Below are positions 46,679-56,231 of a stretch of DNA of 64,000 nucleotides, in pieces. Source of the DNA: Curvibacter sp. AEP1-3 (GTDB taxonomy: Bacteria; Pseudomonadota; Gammaproteobacteria; Burkholderiales; Burkholderiaceae_C); NCBI RefSeq assembly GCF_002163715.1, contig NZ_CP015698.1, positions 124,001-188,000 of the forward strand. The letters run 5' to 3'. The notes beneath the pieces are model-generated. The model was not told the origin of the DNA. It saw nothing but the letters and a program-made list of their open reading frames with translations, and ran no database searches. The translations under genes and the position numbers were made by a program. How positions within the stretch are numbered: the stretch's first letter is position 1; each line of letters starts with the position of its first letter.

Positions 46679-48967
46679 TCAAGGTACTTTTTCAAACAAT
46701 AGCGCCGCCTCGGCCTGCACCGTGCCCGATACTACTTGGGAGTAGAGAGCCACCGCATAGCGGTTACTGCTAGAAGTGATGCCTGCAGTAAAACCAAGAC
46801 CATTGCACGTGCCAGAATCCCGACTGTAGCGACCACCATACGGATCCTGAAGTACTTGACCGTTGATTGTTAACTCACAGGCACCATACCAGTTACTGGT
46901 AGTGCCCATCGGGTATTGGTCAAACTGTATCTTCAAGCGGGCCGACTGAATTTCCGTGTTGGCCGAGATCAGTTGGTTACCCGTACTTGTTAGATAAGGA
47001 GTACTGGCAACCAAGCGGTATTCTGTATTGCCGGATTGCGGCATTGCTGAACCAAAGGGCGACTTCACATAGAAATAGGCGCGCGGGATATTGACCGTAT
47101 CCAGTCCGTCCAGAAAGGGAGGCATCAAGATGCCTATGCCCGCCTCGCTATTGCCTCGCTTTTCCATGCTTTGTGTGGCGACAACGCCGGGAGCCGTGAA
47201 AGCCAGTTTGGGTGTTCCATCGGACAGAAAACTCAAGCCGCTCATTGGATTGGTAAAGCCTTTAAAACTGACGTTGTAGTCGCCTGTAGAGGGGATGGGA
47301 CTTACAGAGCCCGCAGCGAAATTGGTGGCAGTGCATGTTTGGATCGACCCTACCTGAGCGAAGGCAGCGGCTAAACCTCTGGTGGGCACAATGTTTGAAT
47401 CCATCGTGATCACCGCTTTGGTTGCGCCTGCACCTGCCAGCAAACCCCTCATGGTCAGGGTGTCTCCGGTCGGCAGCGGAACTCCATAGTGACTGTTGAA
47501 CTCACTCTTGTTATCAAGACGCGCACCTTGCAAGGGGGTACTGGTACCGCCGGTGCTGGCAAGGGTGTAAACGTTGCTCTGAGCATCCCTCAAGACTAGG
47601 CTGTAACCCGCGAAGGTGATGCCATTATTGAACTGGAATACCAGCCGCGAGGACGCATCCAGTGTGAGTTCCAGCGAGCCGTCGGCGCTTTTGTATGGTT
47701 TGGTCTGCGCCTGAGGGGCCATGGTAATCACACCACAACTTGGTGGGTTGCTGGCGGGCACGCCAGCGGCATACACCCAATTACCCATGGGCGCGCTGTG
47801 CGCCTGACTGGTGTTGAACTGTTTTTGGGCCGCGTTGTAGGTCACCCCGTAGTCGTAGTAGTAGCCTTTATTCCATCGACCAATGGCAGTCTCTTCTGTT
47901 GCATACACATCCGCCACGCTCGAAGACCCCAAGTAGGCGAAGCCCAGACCGGAGTTCACTGTCCCGAGGCGGTAACCTACCAAAGCCCCCCGGCTATTGA
48001 ATACAGTGTCCGTAGAGTCGGTGGAGCCGCTTGACGAAAGCAGGATACGCATGACCCCATTGGGAACAGTGGCCGAAGATTCGCCGCTTGACTCTGCTCC
48101 TGAGAGTTGTTCAGCATTGGAGTTGGCAAGCAGGCCCAGCGAGGTATAGAGCGATGCTTTGCTATTCGCCAGCGAGGGCACCCTCTCCACAAAGCGAACC
48201 AAGCCCGCTAGCCAATCGGACATGAGTTGCGGGTCCGGATTGTTGGTAGTGACCATCCGGCGAAAGTCTCGCAAGGTAGCCGAGAACAATTGACCGCTAT
48301 CACGCAGTTGCCTCTCATGCATAAAACCCGCGAAAAAACCGATGTGCAGAGACAAGGTGAAATCAGCGTCGGTAAGGCTGGGATCGCTACCTGACGAGTA
48401 GTGAGTCAGATCCACAAAGCGTAGATCAAACGGGCTGGGTAAACCGAATGCCGTGTTGATCACCGTCGTGGCATTGGCAACGGAGCTTGCGCTCCACTTA
48501 GTAGGCGAGCTGGATTGCTCCACCTGCAACGCTACGGCCTCAGAAACCGCAGAAATTGCGAAGCGACGCTCCGATCCGCTTGCAACAAACACCGCGCGCA
48601 TGGGCGCAGTCAATGCAGCGGTCAGTCCGGTGGCTTCATTGATGTATTGCCCACCTATCGCCTCCAGAAGATACACCTGTCCTACTGTTAATGCAGTCGG
48701 CAGACTGAAGCCTCCTTGAGCGTCGCTAACGGTGCTGAAAACTACGGTGCGCACACCGGCATCGTTGATGCGGTAAAGAGTAACTGTAGCGCCGCTGGTC
48801 AAACCTTTGGCCACTTGACCAGTCAAGCCTGCTGAAGGACCGCTACCGGAGCTGCCACCTCCGCCACCGCCTCCTCCGCCACAAGCGGACAGAACAGCCA
48901 ACAATACAGAGCACAAAAAAAATCGCAGGCTCGCAGCTCCGCGCGAGGCTATGCCAGACAGACTCAT
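46679..48967 (-). CDS. Large unknown lipoprotein with poly-glycine tether
   Basis: A 762-residue protein with signal peptide and lipobox LSAC, followed by nine glycines and a Ser/Gly spacer, typical of surface-exposed lipoproteins in this family. Residues ~45-110 resemble a carboxypeptidase-regulatory-like beta-sandwich (GLTSGATVTLYRINDAGVRTVVFSTVSDAQGGFSLP). The middle (~130-290) is helical; the C-terminal part is beta-rich and Ser/Thr/Gly-rich with scattered cysteines. I recognise no catalytic motif. It is a single gene between two terminators. A role in attachment or storage of surface structures would be guesswork. Confidence 0.82.
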   Translation of the reverse strand: MSLSGIASRGAASLRFFLCSVLLAVLSACGGGGGGGGGSSGSGPSAGLTGQVAKGLTSGATVTLYRINDAGVRTVVFSTVSDAQGGFSLPTALTVGQVYLLEAIGGQYINEATGLTAALTAPMRAVFVASGSERRFAISAVSEAVALQVEQSSSPTKWSASSVANATTVINTAFGLPSPFDLRFVDLTHYSSGSDPSLTDADFTLSLHIGFFAGFMHERQLRDSGQLFSATLRDFRRMVTTNNPDPQLMSDWLAGLVRFVERVPSLANSKASLYTSLGLLANSNAEQLSGAESSGESSATVPNGVMRILLSSSGSTDSTDTVFNSRGALVGYRLGTVNSGLGFAYLGSSSVADVYATEETAIGRWNKGYYYDYGVTYNAAQKQFNTSQAHSAPMGNWVYAAGVPASNPPSCGVITMAPQAQTKPYKSADGSLELTLDASSRLVFQFNNGITFAGYSLVLRDAQSNVYTLASTGGTSTPLQGARLDNKSEFNSHYGVPLPTGDTLTMRGLLAGAGATKAVITMDSNIVPTRGLAAAFAQVGSIQTCTATNFAAGSVSPIPSTGDYNVSFKGFTNPMSGLSFLSDGTPKLAFTAPGVVATQSMEKRGNSEAGIGILMPPFLDGLDTVNIPRAYFYVKSPFGSAMPQSGNTEYRLVASTPYLTSTGNQLISANTEIQSARLKIQFDQYPMGTTSNWYGACELTINGQVLQDPYGGRYSRDSGTCNGLGFTAGITSSSNRYAVALYSQVVSGTVQAEAALLFEKVP

Positions 48968-49430
48968 GGCTCTCCCTGAAATTCAATATCTAGAATATTT
49001 TTTATATTTCGACATCATGAGGGTGCTTGCGTCACGCAGTATCCAGCTCCCAGCCAGTCGGAGGCGAGTATAGCGAACGCGTCATCCGGAAACCGGTGGC
49101 TTCTTCCGGTTCTGTTGTGGTGGTTTGCGTAGTTGATGGCTCGCAGAGATGCACATCAAAGAGTCATTGGCAATCTGCTGTTTGTTGCCTCCGCAGAGTT
49201 TCTTGGCAGTGGTGTGACCACATCCTCGTTCCCAATGCTGGGCGAAGCTCGATCTCAACGGTCGGGCTGGCGGTTCGGACTCAGGTGCAATACACAAAGT
49301 CAGGTTTCTTCCAATTAGCTTTGGCCTGTCGGACCTTAACTTACTGAAAAAATCTAGGCGCATTTGTTCGAATTTTTGAACCCGATGCGACACTCCGTGC
49401 CAAGAACTAAACAAAAGCGTAGTCAGCAAT
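48968..49430. other. Intergenic interval, no supported gene
   Basis: The left ~50 bp is AT-rich (promoter-like for the leftward lipoprotein gene, for example TATTTTTTATATT near 48996). A 115-codon minus-strand frame (49082-49429) has an odd His/Cys/Arg/Pro-rich composition and no domain; I treat it as non-coding or the remnant of a dispersed element. Confidence 0.45.
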
Positions 49431-49460
49431 AAAAAACCCGAACCGGCAAAGGTTCGGGCT
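49431..49460 (-). terminator. Terminator of the MHS transporter gene
   Basis: On the minus strand CCCGAACC, 6-nt loop, GGTTCGGG is followed by a T6 run. It lies 27 bp after the transporter stop. Confidence 0.9.
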
Positions 49461-49486
49461 TCATTGATAGCCGCCAGATCTTTGCC

Positions 49487-51217
49487 TTACCGGCGGCTGT
49501 CCTCGGCGAAGATGTCCTTGTCTTTGTTCTCTGGAACAAACAGCAGGCCAATCACCACGGTCATGCCGGCCACCACCACGGGGTACCACAAGCCGTAGTA
49601 GGGGTCACCGGTTTGCGCGATCATGGCAAACGCGGTTGCTGGCATCAATCCACCAAACCAGCCGTTGCCGATGTGGTACGGCAATGACATGCCTGTGTAT
49701 CGGATGCGGGTGGGGAACAGCTCTACCAGGGCTGCAGCAATCGGGCCGTACACCATGGTGACCAACAGCACGAGGTAGGTGAGGATCAGCACCAGCGGGA
49801 AAACCTGGGCATTGAAGATGTCAAAGAAGCCTTCCATCTTGAGAATGCCGGGTGCTGGCTTGCCGGGCACAGGGTAGCCCGCGGCGGCCAATGCTTCGTT
49901 CACCGACTTGGCAAAGGCAGCAGGCGTGGCCTTGACGTCATCGCCAGTGAGCTTGGCGATTTCATAGCCCACCACTTCAGCAGTACCGATTTGCACCTTG
50001 GCGGGAATCGCTCCAGCGGTGTACTGCACCGAGTAGTTCACGGAACTGCGGGCCAGCAGCGCTTTGGTCACATCGCAAGAGCTGGTGAACTTGGCAGTGC
50101 CGGTGGGGTTGAACTGGAACGAGCAGTCGTTGGGGTCAGCGATGATGGTGACCTTGGTGTTCTGCTGCGCAGCATGCAATGCCGGATTGGCGATTTGCGT
50201 GATGGTTTTGAACACCGGGAAGTAGGTCACGATCGCCAGGAAGCAACCCGCCAGAATGATTTTCTTGCGGCCGATTTTGTCGGACAGAGAACCAAAAATT
50301 ACGAACCCGGCTGTACCCAGAATCAGTGACCAGGCGATCAGCACGTTGGCGGTAAACATGTCAATCCGCAATATGGTTTGCAGGAAGAACAGGGCATAGA
50401 ACTGACCGGTGTACCAGACCACGGCCTGACCTGCGACCAAACCGAACAAGGCGATCAGCGCAAACTTGCCGTTGCTCCACTGACCGAAAGCTTCGGCAAT
50501 CGGTGCTTTGGAGCTGGTTCCTTCCGCTTTCATTTTCTTGAACGCAGGCGACTCTTCCATCTGCAAGCGGATCCATACCGAGATACCCAGCAGGAAGATC
50601 GACAGCAGGAATGGAATGCGCCAGCCCCACTCGGCGAATTCTTTTTCGCCAACAATAGTGCGCACCGTGAGGATCACCATCAGGGACAGCAGAAGGCCCA
50701 AGGTGGCGGTGGTCTGAATCCAGCTGGTGAAGAAGCCACGACGTCCGGGCGGAGCGTGCTCAGCGACATACACCACAGCGCCGCCGTACTCGCCTCCCAA
50801 GGCAAGACCTTGCAGCATGCGCAGCAGGATCAGGATGACGGGCGCGGCCCAACCGATGGTGTTGTAGCCCGGAAGCAAGCCGACCACAAAGGTCGAGATC
50901 CCCATGATCAAAATCGTCATGAGGAAGGTTTGCTTGCGCCCGATCATGTCACCCAATCTGCCAAAGAACAGCGCGCCGAAGGGGCGCACCAGAAAGCCGG
51001 CGGCAAACGCCAACAAGGCAAACACGTTGCGTGTGGCTTCCGGAAAGGATGAGAAAAACTGGGCCCCGATGATCGCTGCAAGCGAGCCATAGAGGTAGAA
51101 GTCGTACCACTCAAAAATGGTTCCGGCTGAAGACGCGAGGATGACGCGTTTTTCATCGCGCGTCATGGGCCGCTTGCGGTCTTCAATCGACGCGGCACTG
51201 GCAGGGCTGATGCTCAT
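49487..51217 (-). CDS. MHS-family major facilitator transporter with large internal loop
   Basis: A 576-residue, 12-helix MFS protein of the metabolite:H+ symporter type. The N-terminus TIFEWYDFYLYGSLAAIIG and the loop motif GRLGDMIGRKQTF are characteristic. About 110 residues (roughly 345-455) between helices form a soluble insert containing two cysteines (NDCSF, SSCDV) 18 apart, possibly a periplasmic disulfide. Relatives carry dicarboxylates, shikimate, proline or betaine; the substrate here is unknown. The gene stands alone. Confidence 0.88.
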   Translation of the reverse strand: MSISPASAASIEDRKRPMTRDEKRVILASSAGTIFEWYDFYLYGSLAAIIGAQFFSSFPEATRNVFALLAFAAGFLVRPFGALFFGRLGDMIGRKQTFLMTILIMGISTFVVGLLPGYNTIGWAAPVILILLRMLQGLALGGEYGGAVVYVAEHAPPGRRGFFTSWIQTTATLGLLLSLMVILTVRTIVGEKEFAEWGWRIPFLLSIFLLGISVWIRLQMEESPAFKKMKAEGTSSKAPIAEAFGQWSNGKFALIALFGLVAGQAVVWYTGQFYALFFLQTILRIDMFTANVLIAWSLILGTAGFVIFGSLSDKIGRKKIILAGCFLAIVTYFPVFKTITQIANPALHAAQQNTKVTIIADPNDCSFQFNPTGTAKFTSSCDVTKALLARSSVNYSVQYTAGAIPAKVQIGTAEVVGYEIAKLTGDDVKATPAAFAKSVNEALAAAGYPVPGKPAPGILKMEGFFDIFNAQVFPLVLILTYLVLLVTMVYGPIAAALVELFPTRIRYTGMSLPYHIGNGWFGGLMPATAFAMIAQTGDPYYGLWYPVVVAGMTVVIGLLFVPENKDKDIFAEDSRR

Positions 51218-51407
51218 GGGGAGTCTCCGTTTTGTTTAGTTAGGGCGGTTCTCAGCATCCACGGCGATGCCATGGACGGCTGCAGTGTCAAAACCGCGTC
51301 TGACGGATTTCTTACTCCCCCACGAAGGTTAAGGCTTGGAAAAAGTGGGGCCTTTTGCTGGCGATTTTTTGGGTACGCCGCCGTTCGGAAACATCAATCA
51401 CGAAGGG

Positions 51408-51632
51408 CTATTCGCTCTTTCTGGCTGCGCGCCAGCTTCGCCAACGGCTCGCCAGTTGCAAGCCCAGACCGCCACCCAAGCCCAACAAAACCATACCCAC
51501 TAACGCGTTGTTGCCAAACCCTCCCGCGAAGGCATCAAACCCCATCGATTGGCCCAGCCATAAGCCCATTTGGGCGCCTGCTACAAATCCGATGGCATCC
51601 GAGATACCGATCAACAACGCAGAGTCTTTCAT
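51408..51632 (-). CDS. Small glycine-rich membrane protein
   Basis: A 74-residue frame from ATG 51632: MKDSALLIGISDAIGFVAGA followed by helices rich in Gly/Leu/Val (GFGNNALVGMVLLGLGGGLGLQLA) and a basic end (RWRSWRAARKSE). The hydrophobic pattern with a positive tail looks like a genuine one- or two-helix inner membrane protein. No strong Shine-Dalgarno is seen. Function is unknown. It lies 190 bp upstream of the transporter gene on the same strand. Confidence 0.55.
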   Translation of the reverse strand: MKDSALLIGISDAIGFVAGAQMGLWLGQSMGFDAFAGGFGNNALVGMVLLGLGGGLGLQLASRWRSWRAARKSE

Positions 51633-51819
51633 AGCGATTCAGGTGAGAGTTGAGGGCCGGATTCTGCATACGCTCTGTAAAAAATCGCAGCTCCGCCTAG
51701 GTTGAAACCCCACGCATTGCGAGGGCTTAGACGCAAATAGGCTGCATTCAGACCCCGCTACCGCGTTGTTCAGGGGATGCTGCAATGACGGGCAGGGACA
51801 CGCAGAAAAGGCTGCTACC

Positions 51820-51838
51820 GGCACTGCATGGCAGTGCC
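51820..51838 (-). terminator. Possible terminator hairpin after the M13 peptidase gene
   Basis: A perfect 8-bp stem GGCACTGC/GCAGTGCC with a 3-nt loop lies 6 bp after the leftward stop at 51845. A T4 run appears only ~9 bp later, so termination strength is uncertain. Confidence 0.5.
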
Positions 51839-51844
51839 TTCGGC

Positions 51845-53902
51845 TTACCAGATGCGGACCCGCTTTTCAGGCGCGCGCCACATTGGATCGCCCTTGCGAA
51901 TATTGAAAGCTTGGTAGAACTCATTCAAGTGCAGCAGAGGGGCGAAACTGCGCAAAGCGCTGTTGGCGTGGTAGTCCTTGGCTACCAGAAAGCGCAGTCG
52001 TTCGGGGCGGCCTTTGTAAGCCCACATTTGTGACCAAGCGACGAAGCAACGTTGGTCAGTGGTCATGCCATCAATCTTGGGTTGCGCCTTGCCGTCCAGC
52101 GCGCGCCGCAGCGCTGCATGGGCAAGGGTGATGCCGCCAAGGTCGGCGGTGTTTTCTGTGAGGGTCAGCAAGCCGTTGTGTTGCAAGCCCGGGAGGATGG
52201 TGAACTCGCTGTACTGCTGCACCAGCACATCGGTTCGTTTTTTAAATTCCTGGGTGGCTTCAGGGGTCCACCAATCGCGCAAGTTGCCTGCCGGTCCGTA
52301 GCGTCGACCATTGCTGTCGAATCCGTGGGTCAATTCATGGCCGATGACGGCGCCGATCGTGCAGTAGTTCACGGCCATATCTGCACCGGGCTTGTAAAAC
52401 GGTGGTTGAACAATAGCCGCTGTGATGTCGATGTTGTTGGCCTGAGGGTTGTAGGCGGCATTCACCGTTGTGGGGAGTGTGGCGCTTTCTGCAAAACGGT
52501 CCTGCACAACCGGCGTACCCACTTTGGCCAGATCACGGCGCATCAGAAATTCGCCAATCCGTTGCTGGTTGCCGAAGTGGTCGTCCGGTCGTACGTCAAT
52601 CGCACTGAAGTCGATCCACTTCTGTGGATAGCCAACTTGAATATCGACTTTGGACAACTTGGTCAAAGCAGCTGCCCGGGTGGGTTCGTCCAGCCAAGGG
52701 TTTGCTCGCAGGCGTTGTTCAAACTCATCTTTGATGTGCTTGACCATCTCGGTGATTTCCCGGCGGGTGCTTTCCGGAAAATGCGCTTTTACGTATAGCT
52801 GGGCCATGGGATGAAACAGCTGTGAGGCAATCGCCTGAGTGACCTGACGCTCGCGGGATGGCACCACTTGCAGGCCCTTGCGCTGCTTGTTGAACTCTTC
52901 GTCCAATGTGCTCCAAGGGCGCCCCAAGGCGGAGGCTCGGCTGGACAAGATGTGCCACGCAAGCAAGGTGCGGACTTCTTCGGGAGTGCGGGTGCTCAGC
53001 AGCTTGTGAATGGCCTTCAGTCCATTGACATCCATGACTACCACGCTTTCGGGCACGGGCACGCCCAAACCTCCCAGCAGAGCCTTCAGGTCAACAGTGG
53101 GAATGAACCCTTGAACCTCTGCGAATGTGAGTTTGTTGTAGGTGATATCGGGATCCCGCATCTGCAAAGGTGTCAGGCGGGCTGCGGCAAGCTCGGCCTC
53201 CATGTCCACGATCAGCTTGGCTTTCTTTGCTGCAAGAGGCTCGGCATCTCCCGATGCTTGCAACATTTTGGTGACAAAGCCCGCATAGAGTTCACGCACT
53301 TTCTGACCCGCAGGTGTGTTGTATTCATCCGGTTCGAGTGGCTGCACACTCGGATGGATCATCAATACGTTCATGCCACTGTTCTTGGCGTCTACGGTGC
53401 TGAATGCGTTCACCAAAGGCGAAATGCCGTAGCCCAGAGCCAACCGGGCAGACACTGCTCCAAGCGCTGAGGGTGAGCCTGTAGAAGGCAGACGCTGCAG
53501 CTCGGCAGAGATGGGCTGCAGTCCCAGGGTATCCAGCCGGCTGGTGTCCATGGCTGCCCGGTAGTAGTCACCAATCTGCTGTTGTGGCGTACCTTTGGGG
53601 GGCCTTGAAGCCGCTGCGTCGTGGATCAGGGAGCTGAGCTTCTGGTCTAGGTTGGCTGCCAGTTGGCTAAACCCACCGACATCGGCTTCACTGGGAGGTA
53701 TCTGAGTGCGTTTGAGCCAGGCGCCATTGGCATAGCGAAAGAAGTCTTTTCGCGGGCTCACACTTTTGTCCATATTGCCCACCGAATAACCCAATTCCGG
53801 TGCAGCGGCTTGTGCTGAAGCGGCAGATGGCAGTGCCATGATGGCTGCGGCGATGGAGCTAAGGACCAGGCCGCAGGTAAGCGGTTTGTTGATGTTTGAC
53901 AT
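51845..53902 (-). CDS. M13-family (neprilysin-like) zinc metallopeptidase
   Basis: A 685-residue secreted peptidase. A signal peptide (AAIMALPSAASAQ) is followed by the M13 N-terminal domain (PRKDFFRYANGAWLKRTQIP) and catalytic domain: HELTH zinc motif in IGHELTHGFD, ENTADLGG with the third ligand, and NNIDITAAIVQPPFY upstream. The C-terminus VRIW is close to the family's CxVW. It would cut oligopeptides in the periplasm. ATG 53902 has GGGGAG 7 nt upstream. Confidence 0.94.
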   Translation of the reverse strand: MSNINKPLTCGLVLSSIAAAIMALPSAASAQAAAPELGYSVGNMDKSVSPRKDFFRYANGAWLKRTQIPPSEADVGGFSQLAANLDQKLSSLIHDAAASRPPKGTPQQQIGDYYRAAMDTSRLDTLGLQPISAELQRLPSTGSPSALGAVSARLALGYGISPLVNAFSTVDAKNSGMNVLMIHPSVQPLEPDEYNTPAGQKVRELYAGFVTKMLQASGDAEPLAAKKAKLIVDMEAELAAARLTPLQMRDPDITYNKLTFAEVQGFIPTVDLKALLGGLGVPVPESVVVMDVNGLKAIHKLLSTRTPEEVRTLLAWHILSSRASALGRPWSTLDEEFNKQRKGLQVVPSRERQVTQAIASQLFHPMAQLYVKAHFPESTRREITEMVKHIKDEFEQRLRANPWLDEPTRAAALTKLSKVDIQVGYPQKWIDFSAIDVRPDDHFGNQQRIGEFLMRRDLAKVGTPVVQDRFAESATLPTTVNAAYNPQANNIDITAAIVQPPFYKPGADMAVNYCTIGAVIGHELTHGFDSNGRRYGPAGNLRDWWTPEATQEFKKRTDVLVQQYSEFTILPGLQHNGLLTLTENTADLGGITLAHAALRRALDGKAQPKIDGMTTDQRCFVAWSQMWAYKGRPERLRFLVAKDYHANSALRSFAPLLHLNEFYQAFNIRKGDPMWRAPEKRVRIW

Positions 53903-53992
53903 GGTGGACTCCCCTGAGTGAACGGTTGAACTTGGCGCGTGAGGCGCTCTGACGTTGCGATCTGATGCGGATGTCTTGCGCATCAGCAAAAA

Positions 53993-54772
53993 CTATACCT
54001 TGCTCGCCAGCCCCGCGCCCCACAGGCCAGCGGCAAAAAGCAACCAGTCATTGGTGATGTGGGCTCCCGTAGACACCCACATATTCTTGGTCATGATCCA
54101 GGGCAGTGTGAGCACCATCCGCGCACCGCCGATGACGACCAGACATTGCACCCAGTTCCAGTCATAGGTCGGCAAGTGCAGCATCCCGAACATGACCGAT
54201 GTGGCAAACCAGGCCAACAGAATGGCGCCCTTGCGACTCCATCCTAATTTGTGAGTCAGCCAGTGCAAAAGGGCGAGGAAGGGCAGGATCGTGATGACTT
54301 CTTCCCCCAGAAGTTGGGGTAATGTTTTGACAAAAAACACCATGCGACCCAAGGTATCCGTTGTACCCAACTGTGTAGTGCTACCGTTGCTTGCCACTTG
54401 GGTCAGCGCCCATACTATGAAGCCAAGGCCCATGCTGATCACGATGTTGAGCAAGGCAAAGCCGAGCATCAATCGCAACTCACGCAGCCCCACCTTGCCG
54501 AACAGGCAATGCCAATGGCCTGGGGCCACACGCGCCAATGTGATTAACGGCACCGCAGCCAACATCACAGCCGGGACCAACTGCCAGATAAGTGCTGCCG
54601 ACCAGGATGCCGAGATGACGAGAAACAGAAAAGCGCCTGCCACTGAAGCCATGAGCATCCACCAGGCGGGGGTGGAAAGTGTGACGGGTGTGCCTCGGTA
54701 GAAGGGGAAATCCGTACCCGGATCCTCAAGCCGTGAAAAACGTGACCCTTTCGGGAGGAGAGCATCTGTCAT
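53993..54772 (-). CDS. CPBP-family intramembrane protein
   Basis: A 259-residue protein with about seven hydrophobic segments. CPBP/Abi motifs are present: the glutamate pair in LLGEEVITILPF, FGMLHLP (FxxxH) and the final GAHITNDWL (HxxxN/D). The usual arginine after EExxx is missing (EEVITI), so protease activity is uncertain although the metal-ligand glutamates and histidines remain. ATG 54772 is preferred to GTG 54781. It is upstream of the M13 peptidase gene on the same strand, about 90 bp apart. Confidence 0.82.
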   Translation of the reverse strand: MTDALLPKGSRFSRLEDPGTDFPFYRGTPVTLSTPAWWMLMASVAGAFLFLVISASWSAALIWQLVPAVMLAAVPLITLARVAPGHWHCLFGKVGLRELRLMLGFALLNIVISMGLGFIVWALTQVASNGSTTQLGTTDTLGRMVFFVKTLPQLLGEEVITILPFLALLHWLTHKLGWSRKGAILLAWFATSVMFGMLHLPTYDWNWVQCLVVIGGARMVLTLPWIMTKNMWVSTGAHITNDWLLFAAGLWGAGLASKV

Positions 54773-54968
54773 GGTGATCACTCAATCAAACTGAAACCAG
54801 TATTCCATGTCCGGTACCGCACCATCATATCTGCCCCTCTCAGAGGGTAAGTTTGCTAAGCGACCTGTCACCAGCAGGACTCGGCAAGGGTTTGTCTCAA
54901 GTTCAGATGCCTAAGGCCGGTGCAACATTTCCCTTATTCGCGTGATCGCGCGTTCCGGGAGTTTTGTT

Positions 54969-56177
54969 TTGGCCTTTAAGAAAATGGTGCTCGGCACCTT
55001 GGTAGTTCTGGGGGTAGCCGGCGTGGGCGCTTGGTTCAGTCTGGACAAGGAAACCCGCGGGTTGTTGGCGACGGTGCCGACCAACCGCGATCTGCTGTTC
55101 TGGACTCAAGCCCAGAGAGATGCTGCCTTTCGCGCGCTGGACCGGCTGCCTTTTCTCGCCAAATCACGGGTGGTGCAAGCTGGCGGCACTCCTTCTGCAT
55201 TGCCCGCGGGTGCGCCGCTGAAACTCACAAGCGATGTCGACGCCTATATGGCCGGCCAGCGCAGTGCTGCGCTCTTGGTCTTGCAAGACGGTAAGTTGCG
55301 CCTCGAGCGTTATGGCTTGGGCTTTGATGCGGCAGGGCGTTGGACCAGCTTCTCGGTAGCCAAGTCGTTCACGTCTACCTTGGTTGGTGCCGCGGTGAAA
55401 GATGGCTTTATCAAGAGTCTGGACGACAAAGTCAGTCTCTACATTCCGGACCTCAAAGGCTCGGCCTACGATGCGGTCAGCGTGCGCCAATTGCTCACAA
55501 TGACCTCCGGCGTAAAGTGGAACGAAGATTATTCTGACCCGCAGTCGGATGTTGCAAAGTTCAACAACCACAAGCCGGAAGAAGGCGTGGATGCGTTGGT
55601 GAGCTACATGCGCAACCTCCCACGCGATGTGCCCGCGGGAACCCGTTGGCTCTATAGCACTGGCGAGACCAACCTGGTCGGCACCTTGGTGCAGCAAGCC
55701 ACCGGCAAGCCCCTGGCCACTTATCTGGCCGAAAAGGTGTGGGGACCGGCGGGTATGGAGCAGCAAGGCACCTGGATATTGAGCAAAACCGGTCAGGAAA
55801 TCGGGGGCTGCTGCATCCAGGCGTCGCCACGTGATTACGCCCGTATGGGCCAATTCATTTTGAGTGGCGCCATGGCAGGTGGCAAAAGCATCGTGCCCGA
55901 TGGCTGGTGGGTGGATGCCACTACCAAGCGCACAGACATCGGCCAACCAGGCCGTGGGTATGGCTACCAATGGTGGACTTATGACGACGGCAGTTTTTCT
56001 GCTCGAGGCATTTTCGGGCAAGGCATCTTCATCGACCCCAAGCGTAAGTTGGTCATCGTGTCCAACGCCAACTGGGCAGGGGGTGCGCGTGACCTAGAGG
56101 CATCCAACGCGCGTGAGGCCTTCTACCGGGAGGTACAAAAGGCCGTCGACGATGAAGGTGCAGCGCCCGGTAAATAG
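54969..56177 (+). CDS. Serine hydrolase, class C beta-lactamase fold
   Basis: A 402-residue protein with an N-terminal hydrophobic helix (MVLGTLVVLGVAGVGAWF) and a penicillin-binding-like domain: SxxK in FSVAKSFTS, a Tyr motif at LYSTGE, and FGQGIFIDP near the third motif position. Such enzymes are esterases, DD-peptidases or amidases; the substrate is not predictable. The start is taken as TTG 54969, set by GGGAG 7 nt upstream; ATG 54984 and GTG 54942 are alternatives. It ends 54 bp before the DUF1330 gene. Confidence 0.85.
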   Translation: MAFKKMVLGTLVVLGVAGVGAWFSLDKETRGLLATVPTNRDLLFWTQAQRDAAFRALDRLPFLAKSRVVQAGGTPSALPAGAPLKLTSDVDAYMAGQRSAALLVLQDGKLRLERYGLGFDAAGRWTSFSVAKSFTSTLVGAAVKDGFIKSLDDKVSLYIPDLKGSAYDAVSVRQLLTMTSGVKWNEDYSDPQSDVAKFNNHKPEEGVDALVSYMRNLPRDVPAGTRWLYSTGETNLVGTLVQQATGKPLATYLAEKVWGPAGMEQQGTWILSKTGQEIGGCCIQASPRDYARMGQFILSGAMAGGKSIVPDGWWVDATTKRTDIGQPGRGYGYQWWTYDDGSFSARGIFGQGIFIDPKRKLVIVSNANWAGGARDLEASNAREAFYREVQKAVDDEGAAPGK

Positions 56178-56231
56178 TTTTTTGCAGGGTGCACTGCTCA
56201 GGATTTCCCTAACAAGCCCAGGAGTGACGAC

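Noticed and set aside
46420..46695. Short frames on both strands downstream of lpdA
   Set aside because: They include a homopolymer run and the start of the neighbouring lipoprotein's 3' end, with no domain or ribosome binding site.
49082..49429. 115-codon minus-strand frame in the gap before the MHS transporter
   Set aside because: The composition (Arg, His, Cys, Pro, Lys with no hydrophobic core) and lack of an initiation signal argue against a gene; it might be a remnant of a dispersed element but I cannot show that.
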